Assembly (NCBI GenBank): GCA_025141675.1
Contig: CP081161.1
Location: forward strand, 713,501 to 777,500
DNA length: 64,000 bases
Direction: 5' to 3'
From: Rhodobacteraceae bacterium S2214
Lineage (GTDB): Bacteria > Pseudomonadota > Alphaproteobacteria > Rhodobacterales > Rhodobacteraceae
Of the stretch, positions 1 to 8,017 are shown piece after piece; positions within the stretch are counted from its first letter, which is position 1; every line of letters begins with the position of its first letter. Below the pieces are notes generated by a model. It searched no databases, had not been told where the DNA came from, and was given only the letters and a program-made list of their open reading frames with translations. The translations under genes were made by a program, and so were the position numbers.

Positions 1-588
1 GAGGTTTGCGATATCGCCCTCGAGCGGATGCGCGCCTTCGATGCCCAGAAGCCCGCCGACCACGTTTTGGCCTGCAGCCCGATCCGCGAGGAGCTGTTCG
101 AGGTCGGATTGCGTTTCGATGACCCGCAACTGTTCGCTCTTGTCCGCGAAGTGGTGCAGTTTTTCGGCTTGGTACAGCGCTCGTTCCAACAGGCTGTTCC
201 ATGTGCGGGGCGGCCAGAGCTGCCCGATTGCCAACAACGTAATGTTGTCCGTGGCGTCGGCCGCATTTTCATGAATGTTTTGGCCTGCCGGACTTTTTGT
301 GACGGCCGTGAACATCTGGATGGCGACATTACCTTCTAGCAGACGCGGGATGTCGACGTGTCCGATGTCGCTGCGCTTGAGCAGATTGCGATCCCAAAGC
401 AGCGCGTCTGCGTGCCAATCGCCGATGATCAGACTGTCGTGAAGCGCCTGTGCCTGATCGCTGATCGGGTAGGGCGCGTGTGGTCGCACGGCATTGCGTT
501 CGGCGGCGACATAGTACGGCGCGAAATAGAAGAACGCAGCAATTGCGATAAGAACGAGAACAGCGAATGCTTTGAAAAACCGTTTCAT
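1..588 (-). CDS. Membrane dipeptidase (peptidase M19), C-terminus cut off by the window edge
   Basis: Translating the minus strand from the ATG at 588 gives 196 residues that run off the window. The protein opens with an uncleaved-looking N-terminal membrane anchor (about residues 4-24, rich in A, V, I and F). Around residues 55-85 it has the M19 signature region, with the metal-binding IIGDWHADALLWDRN (the family's D-x-H-x-D) followed by DIPRLLEGNVAIQMF. M19 enzymes are zinc dipeptidases that hydrolyse dipeptides, sometimes of mixed chirality. The start codon overlaps the stop of the upstream transglycosylase by the four bases ATGA, so the two are probably translationally coupled and may both act on cell-wall or peptide turnover. 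The active-site residues beyond the cut cannot be checked. The family call is strong. Confidence 0.85.
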   Translation of the reverse strand, partial: MKRFFKAFAVLVLIAIAAFFYFAPYYVAAERNAVRPHAPYPISDQAQALHDSLIIGDWHADALLWDRNLLKRSDIGHVDIPRLLEGNVAIQMFTAVTKSPAGQNIHENAADATDNITLLAIGQLWPPRTWNSLLERALYQAEKLHHFADKSEQLRVIETQSDLEQLLADRAAGQNVVGGLLGIEGAHPLEGDIANL

Positions 589-1748
589 AGTGCGTTCAAA
601 AGTCCAGTGGTTGGCCATGCGTCCGCGGGTAGGCCCAGCCGTTGTTGTTCCAACTGGATCGCATCGCGAGTTTTCGCGCCGAGGATGCCGTCGATGCCGC
701 CTACGTCATGCCCGCGTGCCGCAAGTTTGCTTTGTAGCGCTTGCATTTGATCGCCCGACAGGCCCGGTGTCGGGTTGCCTGCATCGTAGACCGGACCACC
801 TGCGAGCCGTGTCGCGAAATAGGCGGCGGTGGTGACGTAAACGAAGCTTTGGTTCCATTCGAAATAGACATCGAAGTTGTCGTAGGCGAAGAACGCTGGC
901 CCGTTGCGCCCCATTGGCAAAACGACGCGAGCCGTCAGGTTCGTGGGGGCGGTTCCGTCGCGGGAAGTCACGCCAAGTGCGTTCCATTCGGCGACGGTTT
1001 TAGGGTGTTTCAGGCCGGTTTGCGCCCAATCCAGCGTGTCCGGCACGCGGATTTCTTGCAACCATGGTTGGTTAGGTTTCCATCCCAAACCGGACAGCAC
1101 ATTTGCGCCGGACATCAACGCATCTGCGGCTGATCCTTTCAGATCAATTTTGCCGTCTCCGTCGCCGTCCAACCCGCTTTCGATGATATCACCGGGCAGC
1201 ATTTGGACTTGGCCGATTTCGCCCGCCCATGCGCCTGTTGTTGTGTCGGGGTTAAAATTGCCGCGTTCGTTCAATTCAATCGCTGCGATCAACTGCGGGC
1301 GGAACAGTTCGGGGCGGCGGCAATCATGCGCCAACGTCACAAGCGCGTTGCGTGTGTTAAAATCACCTTGGAAGCTGCCGTAGTCGGTTTCAAAAGCCCA
1401 AAAGGCCAGAATGACTTCGCGGGGGATGCCGAATTGCGCTTCGATCCGGTCAAAGGTGGCAGCGTTGCGTCGTGCAGCCGCAACGCCATTGTCGATCCGG
1501 TTTTGGCTGATCAAAGCACGGGAAAACGCGATGAAGTCTTTTTGAAACACGCCTTGGGACCGATCCGCGTTCAGCACGCGTTGATCAATTCGCGCCCCGT
1601 TCAGCACGCCATCGGCGGCGGTGGGGGACAACCCGTTCGCGACGGCTTCGGCTTTGACGCCTGCAAGAAACGCGGGAAGCGGGCCACCGCAGGTTTGCGC
1701 CACAGCAGGGCTTGCGAGCATGGAAAGGGCGAAAGCGAGGCGGCGCAT
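585..1748 (-). CDS. Lytic murein transglycosylase (MltB/SLT_2 type) with peptidoglycan-binding domain
   Basis: The 387-residue protein begins with a signal peptide (MRRLAFALSMLASPAVAQ). The SLT_2 catalytic domain spans about residues 25-300. The catalytic glutamate lies in FWAFETDYG, followed by the typical GQVQMLP stretch and a DGDGDGKIDL calcium-loop-like segment. The last 60 residues (GLSGDQMQALQSKLAARGHD onwards) form a PG_binding_1 domain. Enzymes of this family cleave the MurNAc-GlcNAc bond in periplasmic murein and form 1,6-anhydro products. The length is normal for the family. The gene is probably co-transcribed with the overlapping M19 dipeptidase downstream. Confidence 0.93.
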   Translation of the reverse strand: MRRLAFALSMLASPAVAQTCGGPLPAFLAGVKAEAVANGLSPTAADGVLNGARIDQRVLNADRSQGVFQKDFIAFSRALISQNRIDNGVAAARRNAATFDRIEAQFGIPREVILAFWAFETDYGSFQGDFNTRNALVTLAHDCRRPELFRPQLIAAIELNERGNFNPDTTTGAWAGEIGQVQMLPGDIIESGLDGDGDGKIDLKGSAADALMSGANVLSGLGWKPNQPWLQEIRVPDTLDWAQTGLKHPKTVAEWNALGVTSRDGTAPTNLTARVVLPMGRNGPAFFAYDNFDVYFEWNQSFVYVTTAAYFATRLAGGPVYDAGNPTPGLSGDQMQALQSKLAARGHDVGGIDGILGAKTRDAIQLEQQRLGLPADAWPTTGLLNAL

Positions 1749-1813
1749 GGCGGTTCCTGTCAGTTAGGTTTTGCGAAAGGTAACAGCCGTGCCACTGCGC
1801 GCAACGGCTGCGA

Positions 1814-2710
1814 TTAGATGATGGCGACAAACAGCGCGATGGCGAGCGTCACCCACCACGCCGCCCACAACGTTTGCGTGGTTTGGGCGATGTCGTCGGG
1901 GCCGAGGGTGTGTTTGCCCGCCTCGTTGACATAGGGGAATAGCGTTAGTTTGCCGTCGTAACTGCGTGGGCCAGCCAGTGCGACGTTTTGCTTGTAGGCC
2001 ATCGCGGCCTCTGGCCAACCTGCGTTGGGGGACCTGTGCAGGTTTGCGTCGTCGGCGATTTTGGCAAATGGTGTTTGGCGATCTGTCGCCCAGATCAGCA
2101 GTGCTGTCAGGCGGGCAGGCACCCAGTTCAGCAGGTCGTCGAAACGCGCCGCTGCCCAGCCGAATTGAAGGTGGCGCGGTGTTTTGTAGCCGATCATGCT
2201 GTCGGCGGTATTGGTGATCTTGTAGACCAGAAGGGCCGGAAGGCCGCCAATTGCAAACCAGAAAATCGGGGCGATGACCCCGTCGCTGAAATTCTCGGAT
2301 CCGCTTTCAATCGCGCTGCGCGTGACGTCTGATATGGTCATGTCGCGGGTGTCGCGGCTGACGATCATCGCCACGGCACGGCGCCCTTGTTGCAAAGACA
2401 TGCGCAGGCCAGTGCCGACGGCGGCCACGTGTTCGACAAGGGATCGTTGTGCAATCAACATCGCCCCAAGAATGACGTCCGCCCAAATGCCCGGAATGGC
2501 GGTGATAAGCATGCCCAGGATAAGCGCGCCAATCACCAAGGCCGCGAAACTGATCGTGCCTTTGGTTTTGCGGTTTTCGCCTGTGTTGTATGTCGTGTCG
2601 ATATGGCCGACGGCCTTTCCCATGATGACAGCAGGGTGCGGGATGCGCGACCACAGCCATTTGGGTTCGCCAAAGATCCCATCAAGGATCATCGCGAAAA
2701 GAACGGTCAA
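1814..2710 (-). CDS. cbiB: Adenosylcobinamide-phosphate synthase CbiB/CobD
   Basis: The 298-residue integral membrane protein begins (V/M)TVLFAMILDGIFGEPKWLWSRIPHP, the classic CbiB N-terminus (D-x-x-x-GEP). It has several hydrophobic segments (about residues 50-90 and 190-210, and the C-terminus). CbiB attaches (R)-1-amino-2-propanol phosphate to adenosylcobyric acid. I chose a TTG start because TTGA overlaps the cobC stop and preserves the expected N-terminus; the first ATG lies seven codons in and would trim it. The gene sits directly downstream of cobC, whose product makes the aminopropanol phosphate used here. Confidence 0.93.
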   Translation of the reverse strand: MTVLFAMILDGIFGEPKWLWSRIPHPAVIMGKAVGHIDTTYNTGENRKTKGTISFAALVIGALILGMLITAIPGIWADVILGAMLIAQRSLVEHVAAVGTGLRMSLQQGRRAVAMIVSRDTRDMTISDVTRSAIESGSENFSDGVIAPIFWFAIGGLPALLVYKITNTADSMIGYKTPRHLQFGWAAARFDDLLNWVPARLTALLIWATDRQTPFAKIADDANLHRSPNAGWPEAAMAYKQNVALAGPRSYDGKLTLFPYVNEAGKHTLGPDDIAQTTQTLWAAWWVTLAIALFVAII

Positions 2711-3651
2711 AAGGCACCTTCAAGCTGGTCCCACCGATCCGGTGCGGGCAAGCCAAGGCGCAGCCATGTGTTGTCGTATGGGAATGTCCGGGACCAGATT
2801 TTGGATTGCGCAAGTTGGGCTTGGGCGGCTTTTGCGTCATCGACTTCGTACAGGCGGAACAGGCTTGTGCCACCAAGAGTGATCGCGCCTTTGCTTGCCA
2901 ATAAGTCGTCCAAGCGGTTTGCATCTGCGGACAGGCGGGTGCGGGTTTCATCCGCCCATTGGGGATCGGCCAAAGCCTCTGCGCCGATTTGCAAGGCTGG
3001 GCCGGACACCTGCCATGGACCTAAGGCTTCTTTTAGGGCCGTGATGATCGCCGGATCGCCAATGGCAAAACCAAGACGCAGCCCCGCGAGCCCCCAAAAT
3101 TTGCCAAAGCTTTTCAGGATGACCGTGCCGGGTTTGGCGGCCTCTGCGATGAGGGATTGATCGGGGATCACGTCAGCAAAGCTTTCGTCGATGATCCGCA
3201 GGTCGCCGGTGATGTCCGACGCCTGCCATATCCGCCCGTCAGGGTTGTTGGGATGCACGGCGACGGTTGCATTTGCCCCGTCCGGATCTGCAAACCAGTT
3301 CGCGGATTGAAACGCGGCTGCATGTTCATTGTATGTGGGGCCAGGGATATTCACGCGGCCAGCAGTTGTCAGGCGTGGCAATTGCGCAATGACCGATGAT
3401 GCGCCTGCCGTCGCGAGACAGGCTGCCGCTTTCGGTACCGACCAATAGGCGCGGGCGCGTGCTGTGATCAGGTCAAATGCGCCGCTGTCAGGCAGGGCTG
3501 TCCATGCGTCAGGCGACAGCGTCGGGATCGGGTAGGGTACAGGATTTATACCCGTGGACAGGTCCAGCCACTGCGCGCGCGTGCCGCCGTACTGTGCAAT
3601 TGCCGCATCCAGCCCGCCGCCGTGGTCGCGTTTTGCAGGGGCATCAATCAT
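2707..3651 (-). CDS. cobC: Threonine-phosphate decarboxylase (CobC/CobD-like PLP aminotransferase fold)
   Basis: This is a 314-residue fold-type I PLP enzyme. It opens HGGGLDAAIAQYGG and then has DLSTGINPVPYP, the hallmark of the cobalamin branch of the aspartate aminotransferase superfamily. The PLP lysine is in VILKSFGKFWGLAGLRLGF (Schiff-base K in SFGKFWG). It should form (R)-1-amino-2-propanol O-phosphate from threonine phosphate for CbiB. The chosen ATG at 3651 gives an ATGA overlap with the DUF1636 gene. A longer reading frame upstream lies wholly inside that gene and is ignored. Gene naming in this pathway is confused (CobC in Pseudomonas, CobD in Salmonella). Confidence 0.9.
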   Translation of the reverse strand: MIDAPAKRDHGGGLDAAIAQYGGTRAQWLDLSTGINPVPYPIPTLSPDAWTALPDSGAFDLITARARAYWSVPKAAACLATAGASSVIAQLPRLTTAGRVNIPGPTYNEHAAAFQSANWFADPDGANATVAVHPNNPDGRIWQASDITGDLRIIDESFADVIPDQSLIAEAAKPGTVILKSFGKFWGLAGLRLGFAIGDPAIITALKEALGPWQVSGPALQIGAEALADPQWADETRTRLSADANRLDDLLASKGAITLGGTSLFRLYEVDDAKAAQAQLAQSKIWSRTFPYDNTWLRLGLPAPDRWDQLEGAF

Positions 3652-4031
3652 TCTGCGGTGTCGTCGGTTGGGATCGGTTGGTGGCGCGTGACGAAGTGCC
3701 CTTTGATCGCTTGCGGCCATGTGCGGTAGGGCACTTGGCCTGTTTCGGATGCCGCGTGTGATGTCGCGTAGGTCACAATACCCTCGGCAGCGTCCTGTTC
3801 CGGTGTGAAGTCGCCCAAGGTGTAGGCCAGTTTTCCGTGGGCTTGGATCGACACGTTGCAGCCGTGTTTGCAGCCCATCAGGCAGGAAACACGTCGTGTT
3901 TTGATGTCTGGCACGCCTGCAGCGGCGGCTTCAACGAGGCTGGCGAGCTGTTCTCCGTCGGTGATTGTGTCTTCGCCTTCGGTCCATTCCGGACGCTTAC
4001 AGGTGTCGCAAACCGTGATCCAAGTTGTCAT
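3648..4031 (-). CDS. DUF1636 family cysteine-rich metal-binding protein
   Basis: This 127-residue protein starts TTWITVCDTCKRPEW, with a CxxC pair, and has a second cluster SCLMGCKHGCNVSI (C-x3-C-x3-C). This resembles thioredoxin-like 2Fe-2S ferredoxins, and I assign it to the DUF1636 family. Members often sit in cobalamin gene clusters in Rhodobacteraceae. Here it is the first gene of a three-gene overlapping unit with cobC and cbiB. The biochemical role is not established; carrying electrons or metal for corrin synthesis is only an inference. No cobalamin riboswitch is visible upstream. Confidence 0.8.
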   Translation of the reverse strand: MTTWITVCDTCKRPEWTEGEDTITDGEQLASLVEAAAAGVPDIKTRRVSCLMGCKHGCNVSIQAHGKLAYTLGDFTPEQDAAEGIVTYATSHAASETGQVPYRTWPQAIKGHFVTRHQPIPTDDTAE

Positions 4032-4137
4032 TCTTGACGTGCCTCATACAATTTTGATGCGTTTCAAGCTGATTTTGGCCGGTTCGGCAAGCGAATTGGC
4101 GGGATCGTGCCTGTTTTGAACGCAGGCTGATTGGCAG

Positions 4138-4219
4138 TTAACCATTCCTTAGGATTTTAGGCACAGAAAGCTTGAGCAGCCGTTAATGATTGTAGTGGTA
4201 ACCGTTCGATTCCTCGAAC
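4138..4219 (+). promoter_or_regulatory. Possible CtrA-like site and a 6-bp inverted repeat upstream of the receiver gene
   Basis: At 4138-4152 the sequence TTAACCATTCCTTAG is one base off the CtrA consensus TTAA-N7-TTAA. At 4204-4219 a perfect inverted repeat GTTCGA-TTCC-TCGAAC lies about 20 bases before the start codon, and a GAGAAGG ribosome-binding site follows. Either could regulate the gene at 4242. No binding data can be read from the sequence. Confidence 0.3.
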
Positions 4220-4241
4220 CAAAGTCTAGTGAGAAGGTGCC

Positions 4242-4634
4242 ATGCGTGTATTGATCGTACAAAGTAAGACCGAATTGGGGGCCTTGTGGGCCCGCCACTT
4301 GGAACGATTGCAGGCAACTGTGACGGTCGTCGAAACGGGCGACGACGCGCTTGTTCTTCTCCAAAAGCAGAGCTTCGACGTGATCGTGCTTGATCTGGTC
4401 CTGCGCGAAGGCAGCGCGCTGACCGTGGCGGACTTTGCTAATTTTAATCAACCACGCGCAAATGTCGTTTTTGTGACAGATACGACCTTCTTCTCGGATG
4501 GATCGATTTTTTCGCACAGCGCCAACGCCCGCGCCTTTGTTGAAACAGGAACGCCGCCAAGTGACTTGGCGGCGATCGTTCATCATTATGGCAATTCTGC
4601 TAGTCGGGATACCCGCGCAGCAGGCGCCTTTTGA
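4242..4634 (+). CDS. Stand-alone, degenerate response-regulator receiver-like protein
   Basis: The 130-residue protein has the alternating hydrophobic pattern of a CheY-like receiver: MRVLIVQSKTELG (beta-1), FDVIVLDLVLREGS (beta-3 with Asp51) and NVVFVTDTTF (beta-4 with the conserved Thr). There is no output domain. The acidic Mg2+-binding pair after beta-1 is replaced by Gln7-Ser8. The conserved Lys after beta-5 is also absent (NARAFVETG where a K-P motif is expected). Phosphotransfer may therefore be weak or lost, although Asp51 remains. The stop abuts the convergent GST gene with no spacer. The partner is unknown. Confidence 0.7.
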   Translation: MRVLIVQSKTELGALWARHLERLQATVTVVETGDDALVLLQKQSFDVIVLDLVLREGSALTVADFANFNQPRANVVFVTDTTFFSDGSIFSHSANARAFVETGTPPSDLAAIVHHYGNSASRDTRAAGAF

Positions 4635-5609
4635 TCACCCGCGCCCGTGTGGCGCATCAAAATCAATCACAGGATTGGTCGGAATAATCCGGTTCGGATT
4701 AATTGTGTCGTGGCTGTAGTGATAGTGGCGCACGATGTGGTCCATGTTCACCGTCTCTTTCACGCCCGGCCATTGATATAGTTCGCGCGTGAACCCCCAA
4801 ATATTCGGGTAATCGATGATCCGTTTGCGGTTACATTTGAAGTGTTGGTGATAGACCATGTCGAACCGGATCAGGGTCGTCCAAAGCCGCCAGTCTGCTT
4901 CGGTGATCGTGTCGCCGGTCAGGTAGCGGTTTTCGGACAGGATACCTTCGATCCAGTCGAGACTGTCGAACAGCGGGCCTACTGCGTCGTCGTATGCGTC
5001 TTGTGTCGTCGCGAAGCCGGATTTGTAGACGCCGTTGTTCACAGTGTCATAGATTCGCGTGTTGATTTCTTCGATCGCGTCGCGCTGGGCCTCTGGCCAA
5101 AAATCGGCGGTGTTACCGGTGATGTCGTTAAACGCGCTGTTGAACATCCGAATGATTTCGGACGATTCGTTGGACACGATTGTGTTCTGCTTTTTGTCCC
5201 ACAGGATTGGCACCGTCACACGGCCTGAAATTTGCGGATCAGCTTTCAGGTAAATGTCGCGGGCAAACGGCAGGCCAAACAGTTTGTCGCCTGTCGCGCC
5301 ATTCCCGTCTTTTTCGAACGTCCAGCCATCAGACAGCATGTCGGGGTGGACCACAGAAACGTCGATGTGGTCGGTCAGGTCTTTTAAAGTGCGAAACACC
5401 ATTGTCCGGTGCGCCCATGGGCAAGCGTTTGAAATATAGAGATGATAGCGCCCGCTTTCGGCTTTGAAGCCTGCGTCGCCTGTTGGTCCCGCAGACCCGT
5501 CTGCGGTGATCCAATTGCGAAACTTTGCGGTGGACCGCACAAATGCCCCGCCGGATTTCTTTGTGTCGTACCAAACGTCATGCCATTCGCCGTCAACAAG
5601 TTGTCCCAT
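4635..5609 (-). CDS. Glutathione S-transferase family protein, glutathionyl-hydroquinone reductase type (YqjG/ECM4-like)
   Basis: This is a 324-residue Xi-class GST. The N-terminal thioredoxin-like domain carries ISNACPWAHRTMVFR, whose CPWAH is the catalytic cysteine motif of glutathionyl-hydroquinone reductases. The all-helical C-terminal domain includes RYLTGDTITEADWRLWTTLIRFD. The family reduces glutathionyl-hydroquinones with glutathione in the cytosol. The start at 5609 (MGQLVDGEWHD) has an AGGAC ribosome-binding site. The reading frame continues 89 codons upstream, but that part is low-complexity and resembles nothing, so I exclude it. Confidence 0.9.
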   Translation of the reverse strand: MGQLVDGEWHDVWYDTKKSGGAFVRSTAKFRNWITADGSAGPTGDAGFKAESGRYHLYISNACPWAHRTMVFRTLKDLTDHIDVSVVHPDMLSDGWTFEKDGNGATGDKLFGLPFARDIYLKADPQISGRVTVPILWDKKQNTIVSNESSEIIRMFNSAFNDITGNTADFWPEAQRDAIEEINTRIYDTVNNGVYKSGFATTQDAYDDAVGPLFDSLDWIEGILSENRYLTGDTITEADWRLWTTLIRFDMVYHQHFKCNRKRIIDYPNIWGFTRELYQWPGVKETVNMDHIVRHYHYSHDTINPNRIIPTNPVIDFDAPHGRG

Positions 5610-5794
5610 GGGGGATGTCCTTTCAAAACTGTGTTGTGACTGATTTAGGCGAGGTCGGACTGCCGACAAACCCCTGTTCAAGCGCAGGTTCTGCGCATTG
5701 ATGCACACATCTACGCGTCGCATTCGGCGCACGACTGCCGTTTTGTCCCATTGCGGGTCATGCCGTTGGTCCATATACCACCCCAATAGACGAA

Positions 5795-5870
5795 GCCCGA
5801 AAGGGCCAGAGAGGTTGGTGATCCGTCCGGTTGACCCTAGAGGGGACCATGGATCACGTCGTCGGACCTC
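5795..5870 (+). promoter_or_regulatory. Structured leader in the 315-bp gap before the cobalamin operon
   Basis: A perfect GCCC-GAAA-GGGC tetraloop hairpin (5795-5806) is followed by a long imperfect hairpin. GAGGT (5811-5815) pairs with ACCTC (5866-5870), GTGATCC (5818-5824) with GGATCAC (5851-5857), and GTCC (5825-5828) with GGAC (5844-5847). It ends about 55 bases before the first gene of the cob operon. None of the conserved B12-riboswitch boxes is present. The rest of the 5610-5924 gap contains no gene I can support. The strand is assumed from the downstream operon; the structure could equally lie in the leader of the divergent GST gene. Confidence 0.4.
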
Positions 5871-5924
5871 CCTCATGCGGTTGCGTGGGGTTTCTGGCGT
5901 ATAGGGCAGAACTTGGAGGATCAG

Positions 5925-6140
5925 ATGCGGATCATTTTGACACTTCTCTTGGCGGTTGCCGGATCATCGGTGCAGGCCCATCCGGGGCATTTGGCCGATT
6001 TGGCAGGTCACGACCATTGGGTTGCGGGGGCTGCGATTGGTCTAGCGATCCTGACCGGCATTTACGGGGCCCTAAAGGGCAAGAAAGAGACCGACGCAGA
6101 GGTCGAACCCGAACTGGAAGAAGAAGGGGAACCCGCGTGA
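5925..6140 (+). CDS. Small secreted or membrane-anchored His-containing protein (DUF6732-like)
   Basis: The 71-residue product starts MRIILTLLLAVAGSSVQAHPGH, a signal peptide with a likely cut after VQA. The mature part has histidines (HPGHLADLAGHDH), a second hydrophobic stretch (WVAGAAIGLAILTGIYGAL) and an acidic tail rich in E. The ATG at 5925 follows a GGAGGA ribosome-binding site at 5915-5920. The TTG four codons earlier lies within that site and is unlikely to be the start. The stop overlaps the cbiX GTG start (GTGA). Its position at the head of the operon and its histidines suggest a cobalt-handling role, which is an inference. The DUF6732 assignment is from memory. Confidence 0.7.
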   Translation: MRIILTLLLAVAGSSVQAHPGHLADLAGHDHWVAGAAIGLAILTGIYGALKGKKETDAEVEPELEEEGEPA

Positions 6141-7363
6141 AAACAGGTGTCATGATTTGCGGCCACGGGTCGCGCAGCCAATCTGCGGTCGATGAATTTG
6201 CGACCTTGGCGGATAAACTGCCTGCGTTGTTGCCCGACGATTGGATGACCGACTACGGCTATCTGGAATTCGCAAACCCTGTGATCCGCGACGGTTTGGA
6301 TAAGCTGCGCGAAGCAGGTTGCGATCGCGTGCTGGCCGTGCCGGGCATGCTGTTTGCGGCGATGCATGCAAAGAATGACATCCCGACTGTTTTGAATACC
6401 TACGCGGCGAAGCACGGCATCACCGTGTCTTATGGACGTGAATTGGGTGTTGATCCCAAGATGATCGCGGCTGCCGCTGGTCGTATTCGCGAAGCTGTTG
6501 ATCAAGCGAATGCCGATTTGGGCGAATTGCCGTTGGAAGAGACCTGTTTGGTCGTGATTGGCCGTGGTGCGTCTGATCCGGATGCGAACGGCAACGTCGC
6601 CAAGATTGCCCGCATGGTTGCCGAAGGCATGGGTTTTGGCTGGCACGAGGTCGGGTTTTCCGGCGTGACCTTCCCGCTGGTCGAGCCGTGTTTGCAGCAT
6701 GTGACGCGGCTTGGGTACAAGCGCGTCATTGTGTTCCCGTATTTCTTATTCTCGGGCATTTTGATCGACCGGATTTATGGATTTACGGATCAGGTTGCCG
6801 CCGAATATCCCGACATTGATTTTGTGAAAGCCGGTTATCTTGGGGATCATCCGCAGGTGCTGGCGACGTTTGCAGAGCGGATCATCGAGCAGGTTGGTGA
6901 CAACCCGCCGCCAAATTGCGGGACATGTCAGTATCGGACGCAGGTGCTTGAGGTTGGCGGCGGTGACGTGCGCAAGATTACGCCTGAACAGCGCGAACAA
7001 TTGTCGGGTGGCGATCATCCTGCTTTTGCTGCCGTGCCGCCCCCGACCTGTGTGCTGTGTAAGTACCGCACGGGCGTCGTCGGGTTTGAAGGCGAAGTCG
7101 GGGCTGTTCAAGAAAGCCACCACCATCATGTTGAGGGCCAAGGGGCAAATGCGCCGGGGTCGAATGTCGCGGATTGTGCGCTGTGCGATACATTCTGTAC
7201 GGGGATGTGCCGACTGGTTGAGGCGGATCACCATCATCATCATCACGACCATGGGCATGGCCACGATCATCATCACCATGATCACGACCATCACCACCAC
7301 GCAGAATACCCCCATGCGAAACATCCGCACGGGCCGGAAAGCGCGCGGAAATCGAAATCCTGA
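6137..7363 (+). CDS. cbiX: Sirohydrochlorin cobaltochelatase CbiX, long form with Cys motifs and His-rich tail
   Basis: The 408-residue protein has two CbiX/CbiK-type half domains: VMICGHGSRSQSAVDEFATL near residue 5 (metal-binding His in GHGSR), and CLVVIGRGASDPDANGN through FPYFLFSGILIDRI in the middle. A C-terminal extension carries NCGTCQYR, TCVLCKYR and CALCDTFCTGMC cysteine motifs, then about 35 residues dominated by His and Asp. Long CbiX proteins are known to hold a redox cluster and a histidine stretch. The enzyme inserts Co2+ into sirohydrochlorin (cobalt-early route). I chose the GTG at 6137, which overlaps the upstream stop. The open frame extending back to 5831 is not coding. Confidence 0.93.
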   Translation: MKTGVMICGHGSRSQSAVDEFATLADKLPALLPDDWMTDYGYLEFANPVIRDGLDKLREAGCDRVLAVPGMLFAAMHAKNDIPTVLNTYAAKHGITVSYGRELGVDPKMIAAAAGRIREAVDQANADLGELPLEETCLVVIGRGASDPDANGNVAKIARMVAEGMGFGWHEVGFSGVTFPLVEPCLQHVTRLGYKRVIVFPYFLFSGILIDRIYGFTDQVAAEYPDIDFVKAGYLGDHPQVLATFAERIIEQVGDNPPPNCGTCQYRTQVLEVGGGDVRKITPEQREQLSGGDHPAFAAVPPPTCVLCKYRTGVVGFEGEVGAVQESHHHHVEGQGANAPGSNVADCALCDTFCTGMCRLVEADHHHHHHDHGHGHDHHHHDHDHHHHAEYPHAKHPHGPESARKSKS

Positions 7364-7378
7364 TCAGAAGGCCAGCCA

Positions 7379-8017
7379 GTGCGACCGTATGAAAAAGATC
7401 CCAGTGCTATTTATGCGGCCAGCTTTGCGACCGTGCGGCGCGAGGCAAAGCTCGATCGCTTTGCCCCTGCAATGCAGCCTGTTGTCACGCGGTTGATCCA
7501 TAGCTGCGGCATGGTGGAGATTGCGGATCGTTTGGCGTTTTCGCCTGATGCCGCGGTTCGAGGTCATGACGCATTGAAAGCAGGCAAGCCTGTGTTGTGT
7601 GACTGCGAAATGGTTGGTGCAGGGATTATTCGTCGGTATTTGCCTGCGGATAACGATGTGATTGTGACGTTGAATGATCCGTCTGTGCCGGATCGTGCGA
7701 AGGATATCGGGAATACGCGTTCTGCTGCCGCGGTTGAACTGTGGGCTGATCATCTGGACGGGGCTGTTGTGGCGATTGGCAACGCGCCGACTGCGCTGTT
7801 CCATCTGCTTGAGTTGATTGATGCGGGGGCGCCGAAACCTGCGGTGATCCTTGGGTTTCCTGTAGGGTTTATTGGCGCTGCCGAAAGCAAGGCAGAGCTT
7901 GCCGCTGATCCGCGCGGGTGTGGTTTCATTGCGCTGCGTGGACGAAAGGGTGGATCGGCGATGGCGTCCGCTGCTGTCAATGCGCTGGCTGCTGGTCTGC
8001 CGGAGGACAAAGTATGA
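7379..8017 (+). CDS. cobH: Precorrin-8X methylmutase CobH/CbiC
   Basis: This 212-residue protein begins (V)RPYEKDPSAIYAASFATVRREA, the standard CobH start. It has LIHSCGMVEIADRLAF with the proton-transfer histidine, PVLCDCEMVGAGI, and near the end VILGFPVGFIGAAESK. It moves the C11 methyl to C12 in precorrin-8X (or the cobalt form), giving hydrogenobyrinate or cobyrinate. The start is GTG with an AGAAGG ribosome-binding site. The stop overlaps cobL by ATGA. Confidence 0.94.
   Translation: MRPYEKDPSAIYAASFATVRREAKLDRFAPAMQPVVTRLIHSCGMVEIADRLAFSPDAAVRGHDALKAGKPVLCDCEMVGAGIIRRYLPADNDVIVTLNDPSVPDRAKDIGNTRSAAAVELWADHLDGAVVAIGNAPTALFHLLELIDAGAPKPAVILGFPVGFIGAAESKAELAADPRGCGFIALRGRKGGSAMASAAVNALAAGLPEDKV

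Noticed and set aside
4204..4219. tRNA T-arm-like GTTCGATTCCTCGAAC near 4210
   Set aside because: No acceptor, D or anticodon arm can be built around it. It is only a short inverted repeat.
4032..4241. Cobalamin riboswitch upstream of the DUF1636-cobC-cbiB unit
   Set aside because: None of the conserved B12 boxes is present on either strand.
5831..6136. N-terminal extension of cbiX upstream of 6137
   Set aside because: This frame overlaps the small His-containing gene and the structured leader. The family N-terminus starts at the GTG at 6137.
7230..7310. Tandem repeat or CRISPR-like array in the CAC/CAT-rich region
   Set aside because: It is a histidine/aspartate codon run in cbiX without regular spacers.
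6746..7330. 194-codon minus-strand frame opposite the CbiX His-rich tail (Met/Val-rich product)
   Set aside because: It is the antisense shadow of His/Asp codons. There is no ribosome-binding site and no homology.
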